Shown piece by piece: positions 9,342-19,732 of a DNA stretch of 64,000 bases; within the stretch, counting starts at the first letter, position 1, and each line of letters begins with the position of its first letter. This DNA comes from Christiangramia flava JLT2011 (GTDB taxonomy: Bacteria; Bacteroidota; Bacteroidia; Flavobacteriales; Flavobacteriaceae): NCBI RefSeq assembly GCF_001951155.1, contig NZ_CP016359.1, positions 3,310,001 through 3,374,000 on the forward strand, read 5' to 3'. The translations under genes were made by a program, and so were the position numbers. A model generated the notes under the pieces. The model saw only the letters and a program-made list of their open reading frames with translations. It did not search any database and had not been told where the DNA came from.

Positions 9342-9791
9342 ATGGACGTAATACTTAAACAAGACGTAGATAATTTAGGCTTTAAAGACGATGTGGTATC
9401 TGTGAAGAACGGATATGGTCGTAACTACCTGATTCCTCAGGGATTTGCTGAGCTTGCGACTCCTTCAGCTAAGAAAATGCTGGCAGAGACTTTGAAGCAA
9501 CGTGCTTACAAAGAGCAAAAGCATATCGATGAAGCTAAGAAGCAGGCTGAGAAATTGAACGGCCTTGATATTAAACTTACTGCTAAAGCCGGTGCCGGAG
9601 ATAAGTTGTTTGGTTCTATTACCAATGCAGATCTTGCTGATGCACTTGCTAAAGAAGGAGTTGAAATTGATAAGAAATATATCAACATTGCTGGTGGTAA
9701 CATTAAACGTTTAGGGCAGTACGATGCTACCCTTCGTTTCCACCGCGAAGTGGTAAGCAACTTCACTTTTGACGTTGTAGCCGAAGCTTAA
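9342..9791 (+). CDS. rplI: 50S ribosomal protein L9
   Basis: Large-subunit protein binding 23S rRNA near the L1 stalk. 149 residues, normal length. Seen: N-terminal RNA-binding domain with DVDNLGFKDDVVSVKNGYGRNYLIPQG, the long connecting helix rich in Lys, Glu and Gln, and the C-terminal LFGSITNADLADAL domain. Last gene of the operon; a hairpin terminator follows. Confidence 0.98.
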   Translation: MDVILKQDVDNLGFKDDVVSVKNGYGRNYLIPQGFAELATPSAKKMLAETLKQRAYKEQKHIDEAKKQAEKLNGLDIKLTAKAGAGDKLFGSITNADLADALAKEGVEIDKKYINIAGGNIKRLGQYDATLRFHREVVSNFTFDVVAEA

Positions 9792-9809
9792 TAGCATGAA
9801 TTTATAACA

Positions 9810-9846
9810 GGAAAGCCTGCTCATACTCTGAGTAGGCTTTTCTTTT
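9810..9846 (+). terminator. Terminator of the rpsF-rpsR-rplI operon
   Basis: AAAGCCTGCTCA-loop-TGAGTAGGCTTT followed by T-rich sequence; one G-T wobble in an otherwise perfect stem. Confidence 0.8.
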
Positions 9847-9861
9847 TATATCTTATTCCCA

Positions 9862-10335
9862 ATGAAATACTCAAGACTTACCAAAGAACAGTTTGATGAA
9901 ATGCACCAGGAATTCATCAATTTCCTGGCAACCCAGTCTATTACAGCAGATGAATGGCAGAAGATCAAAACCGAAAAGCCAGAGGTAGCCGAACAAGAAC
10001 TGGATATTTTCAGTGATCTGATCTGGGAAGGCGTTCTGAATAAAGTAGAATACCTGGAGCATATTTCAGAAAAACAGCTTTTTCTTTTCCATATTTCTGA
10101 AGCGACCATTAACCTGATCGCCATTAAGGTGGAAGTAGAAGGTATCGATATTACGACCCAAAATGGTTATGGCTGGCTGCAGCAGAATTTAATGGATGAT
10201 CAAGTGAATATCTACACTTCGACCAAGGCACTGACCGAGGACCGAAATAAGGATATTTTCGCACTGATCCAACAGGGAGCCAATATTACCAAGGGCGAAC
10301 TCTATCGCTACATGCAGGAAGTCGTCCAGGAATAA
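9862..10335 (+). CDS. Conserved Bacteroidota protein, DUF6495-like
   Basis: Soluble acidic protein of 157 residues with no signal peptide or membrane segment. I recognise it only as a conserved flavobacterial protein often found downstream of rplI, probably the DUF6495 family; function unknown. It begins MKYSRLTKEQFDEMHQEF and is rich in Glu, Gln and Ile, mostly helical by pattern. It lies beyond the rplI terminator, so it probably has its own promoter, and it is convergent with the permease gene ten bases away. Confidence 0.75.
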   Translation: MKYSRLTKEQFDEMHQEFINFLATQSITADEWQKIKTEKPEVAEQELDIFSDLIWEGVLNKVEYLEHISEKQLFLFHISEATINLIAIKVEVEGIDITTQNGYGWLQQNLMDDQVNIYTSTKALTEDRNKDIFALIQQGANITKGELYRYMQEVVQE

Positions 10336-10344
10336 TTATTATTC

Positions 10345-11586
10345 TTATTCGTATCTCAACGATTCGATCGGGTCTTGCCTGGAGGCTTTAAGAGCAGGAT
10401 AACTACCGGCAAGAATAGCGACCAGAACGGTAATTGCGGTTGCCCAGAACATAGCCATCCACGGTGTGGTGAATTTGAAATCCAGGGCAGAGGAGACGGC
10501 AAATCCAATGCCGATCCCAAGCAGAATCCCTAAAATTCCACCCATCTGGCCAATGACCAGAGTTTCCAAAAAGAATTGGGTGGCAATGGTATTGCGTTTG
10601 GCACCCAGCGCCTTTCGCACACCAATCTCGCGGGTTCTCTCGGTAACGGTTACCAGCATGATATTCATCAGCGCTATGGAAGAACCGAAAATTGTGATGA
10701 TCGAGATGATCCAGGCTGCGATATTCAGGGCTCCGGTAATACTAAGAATCCGGTTAATGAGATCATCGCTTCGTTCCAGCCCGAAATTATTTTCTTCCAC
10801 AGGATTCAGTCCGCGAACATTTCTAAAGGTGATAATGGCCTCGTCCATAGCTTCTTCCAGCAGCTCTTTATTTGAAACGCGTACACTCAAATCGTAATTG
10901 ATATTCGGCTGGGAAAAGATGGAGCGTGCATGCTGAATTGGGATAAATACCCGCAGATCCTGGTTATTCCCGAAGGTACTTCCCTTAGATTCCAGAATCC
11001 CGATGATCTTGAATTTTGCACCTCGTACACTAATTGTTTTATTAACGGGATCGAGGCCCTTAAAAAGTCCGTCTCGGAAATCTGAACCTACAATGGCCAC
11101 ATTATTATTGTTCCGAATATCGAAATAGTTGAATTGGCGGCCTTCTTCCACTTCCAGCCCCGTATTGTTCAAATAGAATTCATTCACACCTAAAACCCGG
11201 ATTTCAGGATCGGTCTTCTCGTTCTCATATTTCACTTCAGCTGAAGCAGTGCCCGTAAAGGAGATAGCCGTTTCAGTAAAAGGATACTGGTAGCGGTCTT
11301 CAAACTCGCGCACTTCATTATAAGAAATGATGGGGTTGACCTTACGATCCTGGTTATTTCCGAAGCTCTGGGAGCGAAAATCGTATCGCTGAATATTAAA
11401 AGTATTAGCCCCCATAGAGGCAAAGTCACTGCTAATGGTATTTTCCAGAGCTGAAACGGCACTTAAAATACCAACCAGCGCGGTAATCCCGATGGCGATG
11501 ATAAGAACGGTAAGGATGGTTCGGAGCGCCTGGTTACGAATGGAACTCAGCGCGATCCTGATATTTTCCCTAAAAAGTGAAAACAT
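10345..11586 (-). CDS. MacB/FtsX-type ABC transporter permease
   Basis: Inner-membrane permease of the type VII (MacB-like) ABC family, which moves or extracts envelope substrates by mechanotransmission. 413 residues. Seen: first membrane helix near 20-42, a large extracytoplasmic MacB_PCD-like domain at about 45-260, and three C-terminal helices (about 285-310, 335-360, 375-395) with the FtsX signature ERTREIGVRKALGAKR and the terminal SLRYE. No ATPase (LolD/MacB type) is adjacent, so the partner must be elsewhere. Confidence 0.9.
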   Translation of the reverse strand: MFSLFRENIRIALSSIRNQALRTILTVLIIAIGITALVGILSAVSALENTISSDFASMGANTFNIQRYDFRSQSFGNNQDRKVNPIISYNEVREFEDRYQYPFTETAISFTGTASAEVKYENEKTDPEIRVLGVNEFYLNNTGLEVEEGRQFNYFDIRNNNNVAIVGSDFRDGLFKGLDPVNKTISVRGAKFKIIGILESKGSTFGNNQDLRVFIPIQHARSIFSQPNINYDLSVRVSNKELLEEAMDEAIITFRNVRGLNPVEENNFGLERSDDLINRILSITGALNIAAWIISIITIFGSSIALMNIMLVTVTERTREIGVRKALGAKRNTIATQFFLETLVIGQMGGILGILLGIGIGFAVSSALDFKFTTPWMAMFWATAITVLVAILAGSYPALKASRQDPIESLRYE

Positions 11587-11653
11587 ATGTTGGTTTTGAT
11601 GTTACCGGTTAGACTATAAAAGTAGCAGAATGTTACTTAAAATTTCAAATTTG

Positions 11654-11683
11654 TTTGGGTTCGCCTAAATTTTAAGATATTTG
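11654..11683 (+). promoter_or_regulatory. Putative hisS promoter
   Basis: TTTG at 11654-11657, an 18-base spacer and GATATTTG at 11676-11683, close to the Bacteroidota TTG / TAnnTTTG pair; 26 bases upstream of the hisS ATG. Confidence 0.4.
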
Positions 11684-11709
11684 CAAACCTGAAAAAGAAG
11701 TAAAGACCC

Positions 11710-13080
11710 ATGGCGCAAAAACCATCTATCCCTAAAGGAACTCGCGATTTTTCTCCTGCTGAAGTGGCGAAACGCGATTATATTTTCGAGACCATCCGCA
11801 GCGAGTTTAAAAAATTCGGATTTCAGCCTATTGAAACTCCAAGTTTTGAGAATTCTTCCACGCTGATGGGAAAATATGGGGAAGAAGGTGATCGCCTGAT
11901 ATTTAAAATCCTGAATTCAGGAGATTTTCTACGGAAAGCTGATAAGAATGCTTTGACTGAAGAAGACTCCAACAAACTGGCAACTTCGATTAGCGAAAAG
12001 GCGCTACGGTATGATCTTACCGTTCCGTTTGCACGTTACGTGGTACAACACCAGAACGAGATCGAGTTTCCTTTTAAGCGTTACCAGATCCAACCGGTGT
12101 GGAGAGCAGACAGGCCGCAAAAAGGTCGATTTCGCGAATTTTACCAGTGTGATGCTGATGTAGTGGGAAGCACGAGTCTCTGGCAGGAAGTGGAGTTCGT
12201 GCAGCTGTATGATTCCGTATTTTCAGCTTTAAAATTAGATGGCGTAACCATCAAGATCAATAACCGTAAAGTTTTATCAGGTTTTGCGGAAGTGATTGGA
12301 GAATCAGATAAGCTAATCGATTTCACCGTGGCGCTTGACAAGCTTGATAAAATAGGCGAGGAGGGAGTCAAAAAAGAAATGCGCGAAAAAGGAATTTCTG
12401 AAGACGCGATCAGTAAAATTGAACCGATTTTTAAACTCCAGGGTGATTTTTCAGAAAAACTGGAAGGTATTAAGGCTATTCTTTCCTCTTCGGAAACAGG
12501 AATGAAAGGTATTTCAGAATTAGAATTTATTCAGAAGGCTATTGAAAATATGCCGCTTAAAACGGCCAGTTTAGACCTGGATGTGACCCTGGCCCGCGGA
12601 CTTAATTATTACACTGGTGCTATTTATGAAGTTGTGGCTCCAGAGGGTGTGAAAATGGGCTCTATCGGTGGTGGAGGTCGTTACGACGACCTTACCGGGA
12701 TTTTCGGCTTAAAAAATATGAGCGGGATCGGTATTTCCTTTGGTCTGGACCGGATTTACCTGGTGCTCGAAGAATTGAATTTGTTTCCGGAGACCGTTAC
12801 CCAAAATACCAAGGTCTTATTTCTCAATTTTGGTGAAAAAGAAGCTTTGTATGCGATGAAGGCGGTGCGAAATTTACGTTCCGAAAACGTCATTGCCGAG
12901 CTTTATCCGGACGATGCTAAAATGGGAAAACAAATGAAATATGCCGATAAACGGGATATTCCATTTGTTGTACTGGCTGGAGACGAAGAGATGGCCCAGA
13001 AAAAATTCACCCTGAAACATATGAAATCAGGGGAACAGTTGGTCTTAAACCTGGACGAGCTAATTGCTAAGCTACAGTAG
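11710..13080 (+). CDS. hisS: Histidine--tRNA ligase
   Basis: Class II aminoacyl-tRNA synthetase charging tRNA-His. 456 residues. Seen: KGTRDFSP at the start, motif 1 region around [11 protein letters not shown], motif 2 with [19 protein letters not shown], the histidine-specific [14 protein letters not shown], motif 3 with GGGRYDDL and [13 protein letters not shown], and a C-terminal anticodon-binding domain. Its last 14 bases overlap the end of the convergent aldo/keto reductase gene. Confidence 0.97.
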   Translation: MAQKPSIPKGTRDFSPAEVAKRDYIFETIRSEFKKFGFQPIETPSFENSSTLMGKYGEEGDRLIFKILNSGDFLRKADKNALTEEDSNKLATSISEKALRYDLTVPFARYVVQHQNEIEFPFKRYQIQPVWRADRPQKGRFREFYQCDADVVGSTSLWQEVEFVQLYDSVFSALKLDGVTIKINNRKVLSGFAEVIGESDKLIDFTVALDKLDKIGEEGVKKEMREKGISEDAISKIEPIFKLQGDFSEKLEGIKAILSSSETGMKGISELEFIQKAIENMPLKTASLDLDVTLARGLNYYTGAIYEVVAPEGVKMGSIGGGGRYDDLTGIFGLKNMSGIGISFGLDRIYLVLEELNLFPETVTQNTKVLFLNFGEKEALYAMKAVRNLRSENVIAELYPDDAKMGKQMKYADKRDIPFVVLAGDEEMAQKKFTLKHMKSGEQLVLNLDELIAKLQ

Positions 13081-14035
13081 ACTTTTTAGAACTGGCCTCT
13101 GTTAGCTGGCGCATGGATTCCTCGTCAAGCTCCAGGCTCACAGCTTCCCGAAATGCCTGGAGATGACCAGATTTCGTGGCACTGGCAATGGGAGCGGTGA
13201 TCCCTGGTCGCTGCATGATCCATCTAAGTGCGACTGCGGCCTGCGAAACTTCATATTGTTCCGCAACCTCTTCTAAAGTCTGGAGGATCTGTTTCCCACG
13301 ATCATCAAAATAGTCTTTTAAGAATGGTTCTCTTCCTGTTCCTTTAATATCTTTTTCTGAGGCGTATTTTCCGGTCAAAAACCCACTAGCCAAAGAGAAA
13401 TAACTGGTGACACCCAGATTGTAGTTTTCACAGATCTTCTGAATATCTCCTTCGAATTTCTCCCGCTCGATTAAACTGTATTCTGGCTGAAAAACCTCAT
13501 ATTTCGGTAGGTCTTCTCTTTCAGCAGCTTTTAGCGAAGCAATTAACCTGGAAGATGATAAGTTCGACGCGCCTATATACCGCACTTTTCCCTGATCAAT
13601 GAGTTTCTGGTAAGCACCCAGCGTTTCCTCAATTGGCGTTTGATCGTCATCCCAATGTGTGAAATACAGGTCTATATGATCTGTCTGCAATCTTTGCAGG
13701 GAATCTTCCACTGCCTTCAAAATATGCTTTTCGGAAATGTCTTTATTGCCTCCTTGCTGCATGCTCGAGCCCACTTTCGTTGCAAGAGTGATCTTATTCC
13801 TGTTTCCACGGTCTTTCATATATTCCCCAATGATAAGCTCAGATTCCCCACCTGAATTACCATCGGCCCAGCGAGAATACACATCAGCGGTATCGATCAT
13901 GTTGAAACCCATATCCAGGATCTCATCCATCAGTTCAAAAGATCTTTTTTTATCGGCGGTCCAGCCAAAAACGTTCCCTCCAAAAACGATTGGTGGAATT
14001 TGAAGGTTGGTGGAACCAGCTTTTTGATACTTCAT
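13067..14035 (-). CDS. Aldo/keto reductase
   Basis: NAD(P)H-dependent oxidoreductase with a TIM-barrel fold; substrate unknown. 322 residues. Seen: the catalytic tetrad in context, with Asp and Tyr in [12 protein letters not shown], Lys in LATKVG and His in [10 protein letters not shown], then [11 protein letters not shown] and the C-terminal cofactor-binding [12 protein letters not shown]. The C-terminal codons overlap the 3' end of hisS by 14 bases on the opposite strand. Confidence 0.92.
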   Translation of the reverse strand: MKYQKAGSTNLQIPPIVFGGNVFGWTADKKRSFELMDEILDMGFNMIDTADVYSRWADGNSGGESELIIGEYMKDRGNRNKITLATKVGSSMQQGGNKDISEKHILKAVEDSLQRLQTDHIDLYFTHWDDDQTPIEETLGAYQKLIDQGKVRYIGASNLSSSRLIASLKAAEREDLPKYEVFQPEYSLIEREKFEGDIQKICENYNLGVTSYFSLASGFLTGKYASEKDIKGTGREPFLKDYFDDRGKQILQTLEEVAEQYEVSQAAVALRWIMQRPGITAPIASATKSGHLQAFREAVSLELDEESMRQLTEASSKKSTVA

Positions 14036-14105
14036 AGTTTTCTTTTTAATAAAATTTACTTGAGAATTTACAATTGATTTTTCCGGTTTTGGGATTGAAA
14101 TGGAA

Positions 14106-15095
14106 TCAACTTTTCAATAAAGACTTGAAAACCGCTCCTCCTATAATTGTTCCTGCGACCAGCGCAAGGCTTTTGCGATGATCATGTATGGTATCCCAAA
14201 TACTGAAATTATGTGCTTTTTTATCAAAAGTTCCATGAGTTCCCTGATCACCCGGTACAGGTTCCCATAAATTGTCTTTACGATCGGCTTCTTCCGGCTC
14301 GTTGGTAAGCTGGCCACTAAAACCGTGTTCTGCCATATAATGGTCTAAGAATTCGGGTGCGAGCTTATTTCCCCAAATGGTTTGAACGGTAGGAAAGCCA
14401 ACCAGGCGCTGGCGTTCTCCAGTCTCAGCAACTTCTACAACGGCACGAGCTGCGACTTCTGGCTGAAAAATCCTTCCCATGGGTTTTGGCTTCTGCTGAA
14501 AACGGGTCTTCACCCAACCAAACTGTGTAGTGTTCATCGCCGGCAGGTGTACGATAGAAAGGTCTACGTTGATTTGATCGTGCAGCAGCTCTGCGCGGAG
14601 TGATTCAAAAAAGCCCTGGATTGCATGCTTGGAGGCACAGTATGCCGATTGTAAAGGAATTCCCCTGTAAGAAAGTGCGGAGCCTATCAAAATGATCTTT
14701 CCGCAGTTTCTTGTTTTCATCTTTTGCAATGCCGCAAGTGTTCCGTAAACCTGTCCCAGGTAAGTTACTTCAGTCACGCGTTTGTATTCATCATTATGCA
14801 TTTCCATCGCTTTACTGAAAACGCTAACCATCGCATTATTAACCCAGACGTCAATGGGGCCCAGGTTTTCTTCAGCAAAATCAGCAGCGGTATAAATCTG
14901 GTCAGCATTGGCGACATCTGCTTCATAGATCCACGCCTGCCCGCCAGCTTCTTCCACTTCTCTTTTTGCTCCTTCCAGGCCATCCCTACCGCGAGCGATC
15001 AATAAGATCTTAGCGCCCTGTTTGGCAAATTCTTTCGCAGTGGCACGCCCAACGCCGGCAGAAGCACCGGTAATCACGACAACTTTACTTTTCAT
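14106..15095 (-). CDS. SDR-family NAD(P)-dependent oxidoreductase with C-terminal extension
   Basis: Short-chain dehydrogenase; substrate unknown. Seen: cofactor motif TGASAGVGRATAKEF at residues 8-22, NNAMVSVFS, catalytic YCASKHAIQGF (YxxxK), then an extension of about 120 residues rich in DNLWEPVPGDQGTHG and a short hydrophobic end (ALVAGTIIGGAVFKSLL) that could be a membrane anchor. I chose the ATG at 15095 rather than one 17 codons upstream because Rossmann strand 1 starts immediately after it. A broken paralogue of the same extension lies in the island at 25.99-26.40 kb. Confidence 0.9.
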   Translation of the reverse strand: MKSKVVVITGASAGVGRATAKEFAKQGAKILLIARGRDGLEGAKREVEEAGGQAWIYEADVANADQIYTAADFAEENLGPIDVWVNNAMVSVFSKAMEMHNDEYKRVTEVTYLGQVYGTLAALQKMKTRNCGKIILIGSALSYRGIPLQSAYCASKHAIQGFFESLRAELLHDQINVDLSIVHLPAMNTTQFGWVKTRFQQKPKPMGRIFQPEVAARAVVEVAETGERQRLVGFPTVQTIWGNKLAPEFLDHYMAEHGFSGQLTNEPEEADRKDNLWEPVPGDQGTHGTFDKKAHNFSIWDTIHDHRKSLALVAGTIIGGAVFKSLLKS

Positions 15096-15230
15096 AGTCT
15101 GATTTTTAAGATTGAAACTTCCGTTTACTCCCTTAAAATTAGGCAATAGGAAAAGGCTGGATGCTGGCTTTAAGAAAGTTTCACGTGTGACGGTTAGATT
15201 TTTGGCGTTTTATTAATAATTGCTGAAACC

Positions 15231-15998
15231 TCAGTTTTCCAACTCCTTTTCGATCGTGGCGAGAATCTGGTCTATTTCCTTTAAAAGTGGGGTGTAATGA
15301 TAGTTTTCGGAACTCAGGCCGGTAACTATTTAAATCAGTAAATTATTTTCAAATTCCCGGTCTTTCAGGATATGCTGATTAGAAATTTCAGGATTTGGTT
15401 GAGAATTTCCTAAAACCGGCCCGCTGATATCGGTATTTTGTAGAATGGTCCGGATGCTATAGGTTTCTTTCCGAAAGAGATCCAGAAGTTTTTCCCGTTG
15501 CTCGCGTAAGGAATTCTCCTGCCTGCGAATACTTTGGAGGTACGAATCCCACATGGTCAAATGGCTGCGCAGTTCCGGGTTGGAAATATCCTTTAATCCG
15601 CCAGTGTTGATAATTTCGGTTACTAACGAATTATTAGGATTGTAATCGATCTCGTAACTCAGCGAATTGAACAGCAGTGTAGACAACTCTGCTTCATTGG
15701 AGATGATGTTTTGTTCCATCATTACGGCTAGCTTTCTGGCATCGCGATAGCTGTTCTGATTCACTTCCATTAAATTCAACAATTTAAGGCGGCTTTGAGA
15801 AAACTCATCGTGTAGTCCCTGTAGGTAAAACCTTTCCCGGTCCCGGGCCTGGTTTGATTGATTCCAGTTATTGATGGCCAGGGCGATCAGGATCCCGATC
15901 ACGATCAAAAGCACTTCGCCACAGGCATATATAAAGTATTTGCTGAATTTCTGCTGACTCAGCAACCATTTTCGGGTTTTTCGGAAGATCCTGAACAT
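15231..15998 (-). pseudogene. DUF6090-like membrane protein interrupted by an in-frame TAA
   Basis: Looks like the flavobacterial DUF6090 family (short basic head, one membrane helix ending in ALAINNWNQ near residues 25-50, then a helical periplasmic domain). Translation stops at a TAA on the minus strand (15330-15332) after 222 residues, but the same frame continues without a gap for 32 more sensible codons (including YTPLLKEIDQILATIEKELE), the kind of coiled tail this family normally ends with, before a TGA at 15231-15233. A single base change would explain it. A sequencing error or a still-active shortened protein cannot be excluded. Confidence 0.75.
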
Positions 15999-16214
15999 GA
16001 ATGATTGAAGTAATTTGACGTTTATCAGAAATTTGAAAATGAAAATTATTAATTAATCCTCTATTTTAACAGTCTGCACTTTAAAATTTAATCGAATGGA
16101 AGTTTTTATTCTAAATTTTGCGCATTATATTCAGAAAACCTGAAAATATTGTAACATTTTGGCTGATTCTGAGTCAAGTAATTACAAACTTTCTTAAACT
16201 ATAAACTACAGCTT

Positions 16215-17597
16215 ATGAAAAAAACAGTCACGTTGCTGTTGATGCTGGGAATGCTTATACCGGCATTCGCCCAGGATTCCAACCAACAGCAATCTAATGA
16301 ATTCCATGTTCCTGTGGAATATTACAAACTGGATAATGGCCTTAAGGTGATCCTTTCGCCAGATGATACTTCGCCAACGGCAATTATTGCAGTTTATTAC
16401 AATATCGGGTTCAGGATCGAACCTAAAGATCGAACCGGTTTCGCGCACCTTTTTGAACACATGATGTTCCAGGGCTCTCAAAACCTGGGCAAAATGGAAT
16501 TCATTAAACTAATCCAGCAAAATGGAGGAGTATTGAACGGTTCCACTCGTTTTGATTTTACGAACTATTTCGAGATCGTTCCTTCTAATAAACTGGAAAC
16601 CATGCTCTGGGCGGAAGCCGATAGAATGCGTGGCCTGGATATTACCCAGGATAATCTTACTAACCAGCAGGGTGTGGTAAAGAACGAGGTAAAAGTGAAC
16701 GTTTTAAACCAGCCATATGGCGGATTTCCTTGGCTGGACATGCCGCAGTATGCCAATACTAACTGGTATAATGCACACAATTTTTATGGTGACCTGAAAG
16801 ACCTCGATGCGGCCAATCTGGAAGATGTGGAAAATTTCTTCAAGACATATTATGCGCCAAACAATGCTGCAATTTCAGTGGTGGGAGATTTTGATCCACA
16901 GCAGGCAAAAGCCTGGATTGAGCAATATTTCGGAAATATCCCTTCTGCGGAAGTGCCTCCAATTCCGGATATTTCAGAACCAAAGCAACAGGAAGAAAAG
17001 ATGTTCGTGAAGAACGATTCCCTTGCCAATAAACCTGCAATTGCCATCGCATACCACATGCCGGAGCGCAATACCCCGGAATATTTCGCCATGGGATTAT
17101 TGAACCAGATTTTGATCGAAGGCGACAACGCCTTACTTCAGAAAAAACTGGTAGATGAGTTGGGTTACACGTCCAATGTTTCTGGAGGGATCAATTACCT
17201 TGGGAACATGTTCAATTACAATGGCCCGATGCAGATGATGTTCAATTTCACTTACGACACAGATACGTCCCAGGAGGATATTTTAACTGCCGTAGATGAA
17301 GTTGTAGCGAGTCTTTCAGATGGGGTTACCCAGGAAATGCTGGATAATGCGATGGTCAAAATGCGTTCACAGTTGTACGATAATCTTGGCAGTACCTTTG
17401 GTTTGGGACGTGCCGATCTTTTGTGCAGTTTCGCCCTGTTTGACGACGATCCTTCACGGATCAATCATCTTGAGGAAGAATTTCGCAAAATCACACCTGA
17501 GACCGTTAATAAAACTGTTTCAGAATATCTGCGGAAATCCAATCGCACCGTTTTGCGCGTCAATCCGCTTCTTGCTAACAATGAAAAAGTGAACTAA
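16215..17597 (+). CDS. M16-family zinc peptidase, catalytic subunit
   Basis: Periplasmic pitrilysin/MPP-like zinc peptidase degrading short peptides. 460 residues. Seen: signal peptide 1-20 (ends AFAQ), the inverted zinc motif HLFEH with His78, Glu81 and His82, and the distal zinc ligand Glu158 in KNEVK. One catalytic half only; the gene that follows overlaps it by one base (TAATG) and encodes the other half, so they form a heterodimer like other bacterial M16 pairs. Confidence 0.93.
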   Translation: MKKTVTLLLMLGMLIPAFAQDSNQQQSNEFHVPVEYYKLDNGLKVILSPDDTSPTAIIAVYYNIGFRIEPKDRTGFAHLFEHMMFQGSQNLGKMEFIKLIQQNGGVLNGSTRFDFTNYFEIVPSNKLETMLWAEADRMRGLDITQDNLTNQQGVVKNEVKVNVLNQPYGGFPWLDMPQYANTNWYNAHNFYGDLKDLDAANLEDVENFFKTYYAPNNAAISVVGDFDPQQAKAWIEQYFGNIPSAEVPPIPDISEPKQQEEKMFVKNDSLANKPAIAIAYHMPERNTPEYFAMGLLNQILIEGDNALLQKKLVDELGYTSNVSGGINYLGNMFNYNGPMQMMFNFTYDTDTSQEDILTAVDEVVASLSDGVTQEMLDNAMVKMRSQLYDNLGSTFGLGRADLLCSFALFDDDPSRINHLEEEFRKITPETVNKTVSEYLRKSNRTVLRVNPLLANNEKVN

Positions 17598-18976
17598 TGA
17601 AACAATCAGTATATATTTTCGTATTGGCGCTTTTAAGCATTTTTACTACCAGCGCTCAAAAACAAACTCCGCCACCTGGAGGAGAACCCAAGGGATTTAG
17701 CCTTCCGGAAAAAGAAGTGGTGAATTATGACAATGGTCTTAGCCTGGTCCTGGTGCCTTATGGCAGCCTGCCAAAAGCAACCATCAATATCACTCTGAAG
17801 ACAGGGAACATCAACGAGAAAGAAGACCAGGTTTGGGTTTCTGACCTGTTGTCCGATTTGATGGAAGAAGGCACGAATAAAGATTATTCCGTAAAAGATC
17901 GCCTGGCAGGAATGGGGGGTAACCTGAATGTTGGAGTAGGATTGCACACCACAACACTCAGCACCAGCGTACTTTCAGAATTTGCTAAGGAAGCGCTACA
18001 GGTACTTACCGATATTTTAACCGATCCAAAACTGCCGGAAAGTGAACTTGAACGATTGAAAAACAATATGAAAAGGAACCTTACGGTTTCTTTGTCACGT
18101 CCCGGCTCCCAGGCCAGAAAAGAATTTTTTGCTGAAATGTATCCAGACCATCCTTACGGAAGACTCTATCCAACCAGCGAGATGGTAGATTCTTATTCTC
18201 TGGAGGATGTAAAAGCATTTTATAATGACAATTTCGGTGCACAGCGAACCACGGTCTATGTGGTGGGAATGTTTGATGCAAATGCCGTAAAACAACTGGT
18301 TGAGCAGGAACTTGGAAACTGGAAAAAAGGCCCTTCAGTAGATTATTCGGTCGCAGAGGCCCAGTCGAATGGTGCCACCCGCATACTGGATCGCCCGGGA
18401 GCTCCGCAATCGACTATTTACTATGGGTTGCCAGTGGCCGATCCTTCCAATGAAGATTATATCGCCCTGGACATTACCAATTCACTTCTTGGCGGATCTT
18501 TTGGTTCTCGTATCACCAGTAATATCAGGGAAGACAAAGGCTATACCTATTCTCCTTACAGTTCTTTATACGCCAATTACAAATCTGGTTTATGGTTCGA
18601 AGCCGCCGATGTGACCACCGAACACACGGGCGCATCTATCTCGGAGATCACGAAAGAGATCAAACGTTTACAGGAAGAAGCGCCGACCCAGGAGGAGTTA
18701 CAAGGTATTCAGAATTATGAATCTGGTCTTTACGTACTTCAGAATTCGACTCCGGGGGGAATCATTAGTCAGCTGAATTTCCTGGATATCCATGATCTGC
18801 CGGAATCATTCCTGGTTGATAAAGTCAAAAATATCAACGCGGTCACTCCGGAAGATGTTCAGAAAATGACCAAAAAATACATTGATCCTGAAAAAATGAC
18901 GCTGATCGTGGTGGGCGATAAGCAGGTTATCCAGAACCAGGTAAAAGAAACTATCCAGGAGCCTGTGAAAGAGTAA
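17597..18976 (+). CDS. M16-family peptidase, non-catalytic partner
   Basis: Second half of the M16 peptidase. 459 residues with signal peptide 1-20 (ends TSAQ). The place where the zinc motif should be reads SDLLSDLMEEG, so no HxxEH is present. The C-terminal half retains the substrate-binding Arg/Tyr region (GSFGSRITSNIREDKGYTYS) typical of the partner subunit. Translationally coupled to the catalytic subunit, and followed by a clear terminator. Confidence 0.92.
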   Translation: MKQSVYIFVLALLSIFTTSAQKQTPPPGGEPKGFSLPEKEVVNYDNGLSLVLVPYGSLPKATINITLKTGNINEKEDQVWVSDLLSDLMEEGTNKDYSVKDRLAGMGGNLNVGVGLHTTTLSTSVLSEFAKEALQVLTDILTDPKLPESELERLKNNMKRNLTVSLSRPGSQARKEFFAEMYPDHPYGRLYPTSEMVDSYSLEDVKAFYNDNFGAQRTTVYVVGMFDANAVKQLVEQELGNWKKGPSVDYSVAEAQSNGATRILDRPGAPQSTIYYGLPVADPSNEDYIALDITNSLLGGSFGSRITSNIREDKGYTYSPYSSLYANYKSGLWFEAADVTTEHTGASISEITKEIKRLQEEAPTQEELQGIQNYESGLYVLQNSTPGGIISQLNFLDIHDLPESFLVDKVKNINAVTPEDVQKMTKKYIDPEKMTLIVVGDKQVIQNQVKETIQEPVKE

Positions 18977-18998
18977 GTTTGTTTTTAATTTTGATTAG

Positions 18999-19030
18999 AA
19001 AAATGTCATCTGCTACAGGTGGCATTTTTT
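18999..19030 (+). terminator. Terminator of the M16 peptidase operon
   Basis: AAAATGTCATCT-loop-AGGTGGCATTTTTT; two wobble pairs in a 12-base stem, then a T-run. Confidence 0.7.
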
Positions 19031-19116
19031 GTTTGGGAAAATCTTTTCTGCTTCTTCGGAATAGAAAAAGGGCTGGTATTAACTACAAATCGAGCGATTT
19101 TCATACTTTTAAAAAC

Positions 19117-19650
19117 ATGTTTCGAAAAAGACCATTTCAGAAATCACTGTCGGTTTTCATTTTGCTGGCGCTGCTTTTCAATTTTGGAGGATATATGGTC
19201 TTCTTTTATGTTCATTTACACCAGATTAGGAGAGAAGCGATCGTGAAGATCCAGAACGGCCTGGAGATAGAGGACCTTGTAAAGATCAGTTTTGGGAAGG
19301 AAGAATTGGATCACGTGAACTGGGTGGAGGATCATGAATTCCGGTTTGAAGGCCGAATGTACGACGTGATCTTTTCCGAAAAAAATGGTAATAAAACTAA
19401 CTTTTATTGCTATGATGACAGTAAAGAAACTTTCCTTTTTTCCGCCTTGGACCGAGTGCTGAAAAACCTCAAGAATACTCGCAAAAACAATCTTTTTAAA
19501 CTGATCAAGGTCTACCCGCAAAGCGAACATCCAGCATTTCAAACTACGACCGAATTTGTGGTTTCCCAGGAAATAATACCTGATTTCTACAAAAACCTCT
19601 TTAAAAGTCTGCCTGGAACCGTGCAGATTCCCCCGCCAAAATTCAGCTGA
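19117..19650 (+). CDS. Single-pass membrane protein of unknown function
   Basis: Not recognised. 177 residues from the ATG at 19117: a basic head (MFRKRPFQK), one membrane helix at about 12-33, then a soluble domain with FEGRMYDVIFSEKNGNKTNFYCYDDSKETF, which reads like a beta-rich extracytoplasmic domain. A longer frame opens at 18979, but its extra N-terminus overlaps the M16 terminator and is unlikely to be translated. No partner gene. Confidence 0.6.
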   Translation: MFRKRPFQKSLSVFILLALLFNFGGYMVFFYVHLHQIRREAIVKIQNGLEIEDLVKISFGKEELDHVNWVEDHEFRFEGRMYDVIFSEKNGNKTNFYCYDDSKETFLFSALDRVLKNLKNTRKNNLFKLIKVYPQSEHPAFQTTTEFVVSQEIIPDFYKNLFKSLPGTVQIPPPKFS

Positions 19651-19732
19651 TTTTCTTCAGAGTTTAAAAATCTACATCCTGTGATGACATGGGATGCACC
19701 CAATTTTTATACAATTTTAAAATAGTAAAAAA

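Noticed and set aside
13067..13080. hisS / aldo-keto reductase overlap as sign of misassembly
   Set aside because: Fourteen-base convergent overlaps are common and both reading frames look normal to the end.
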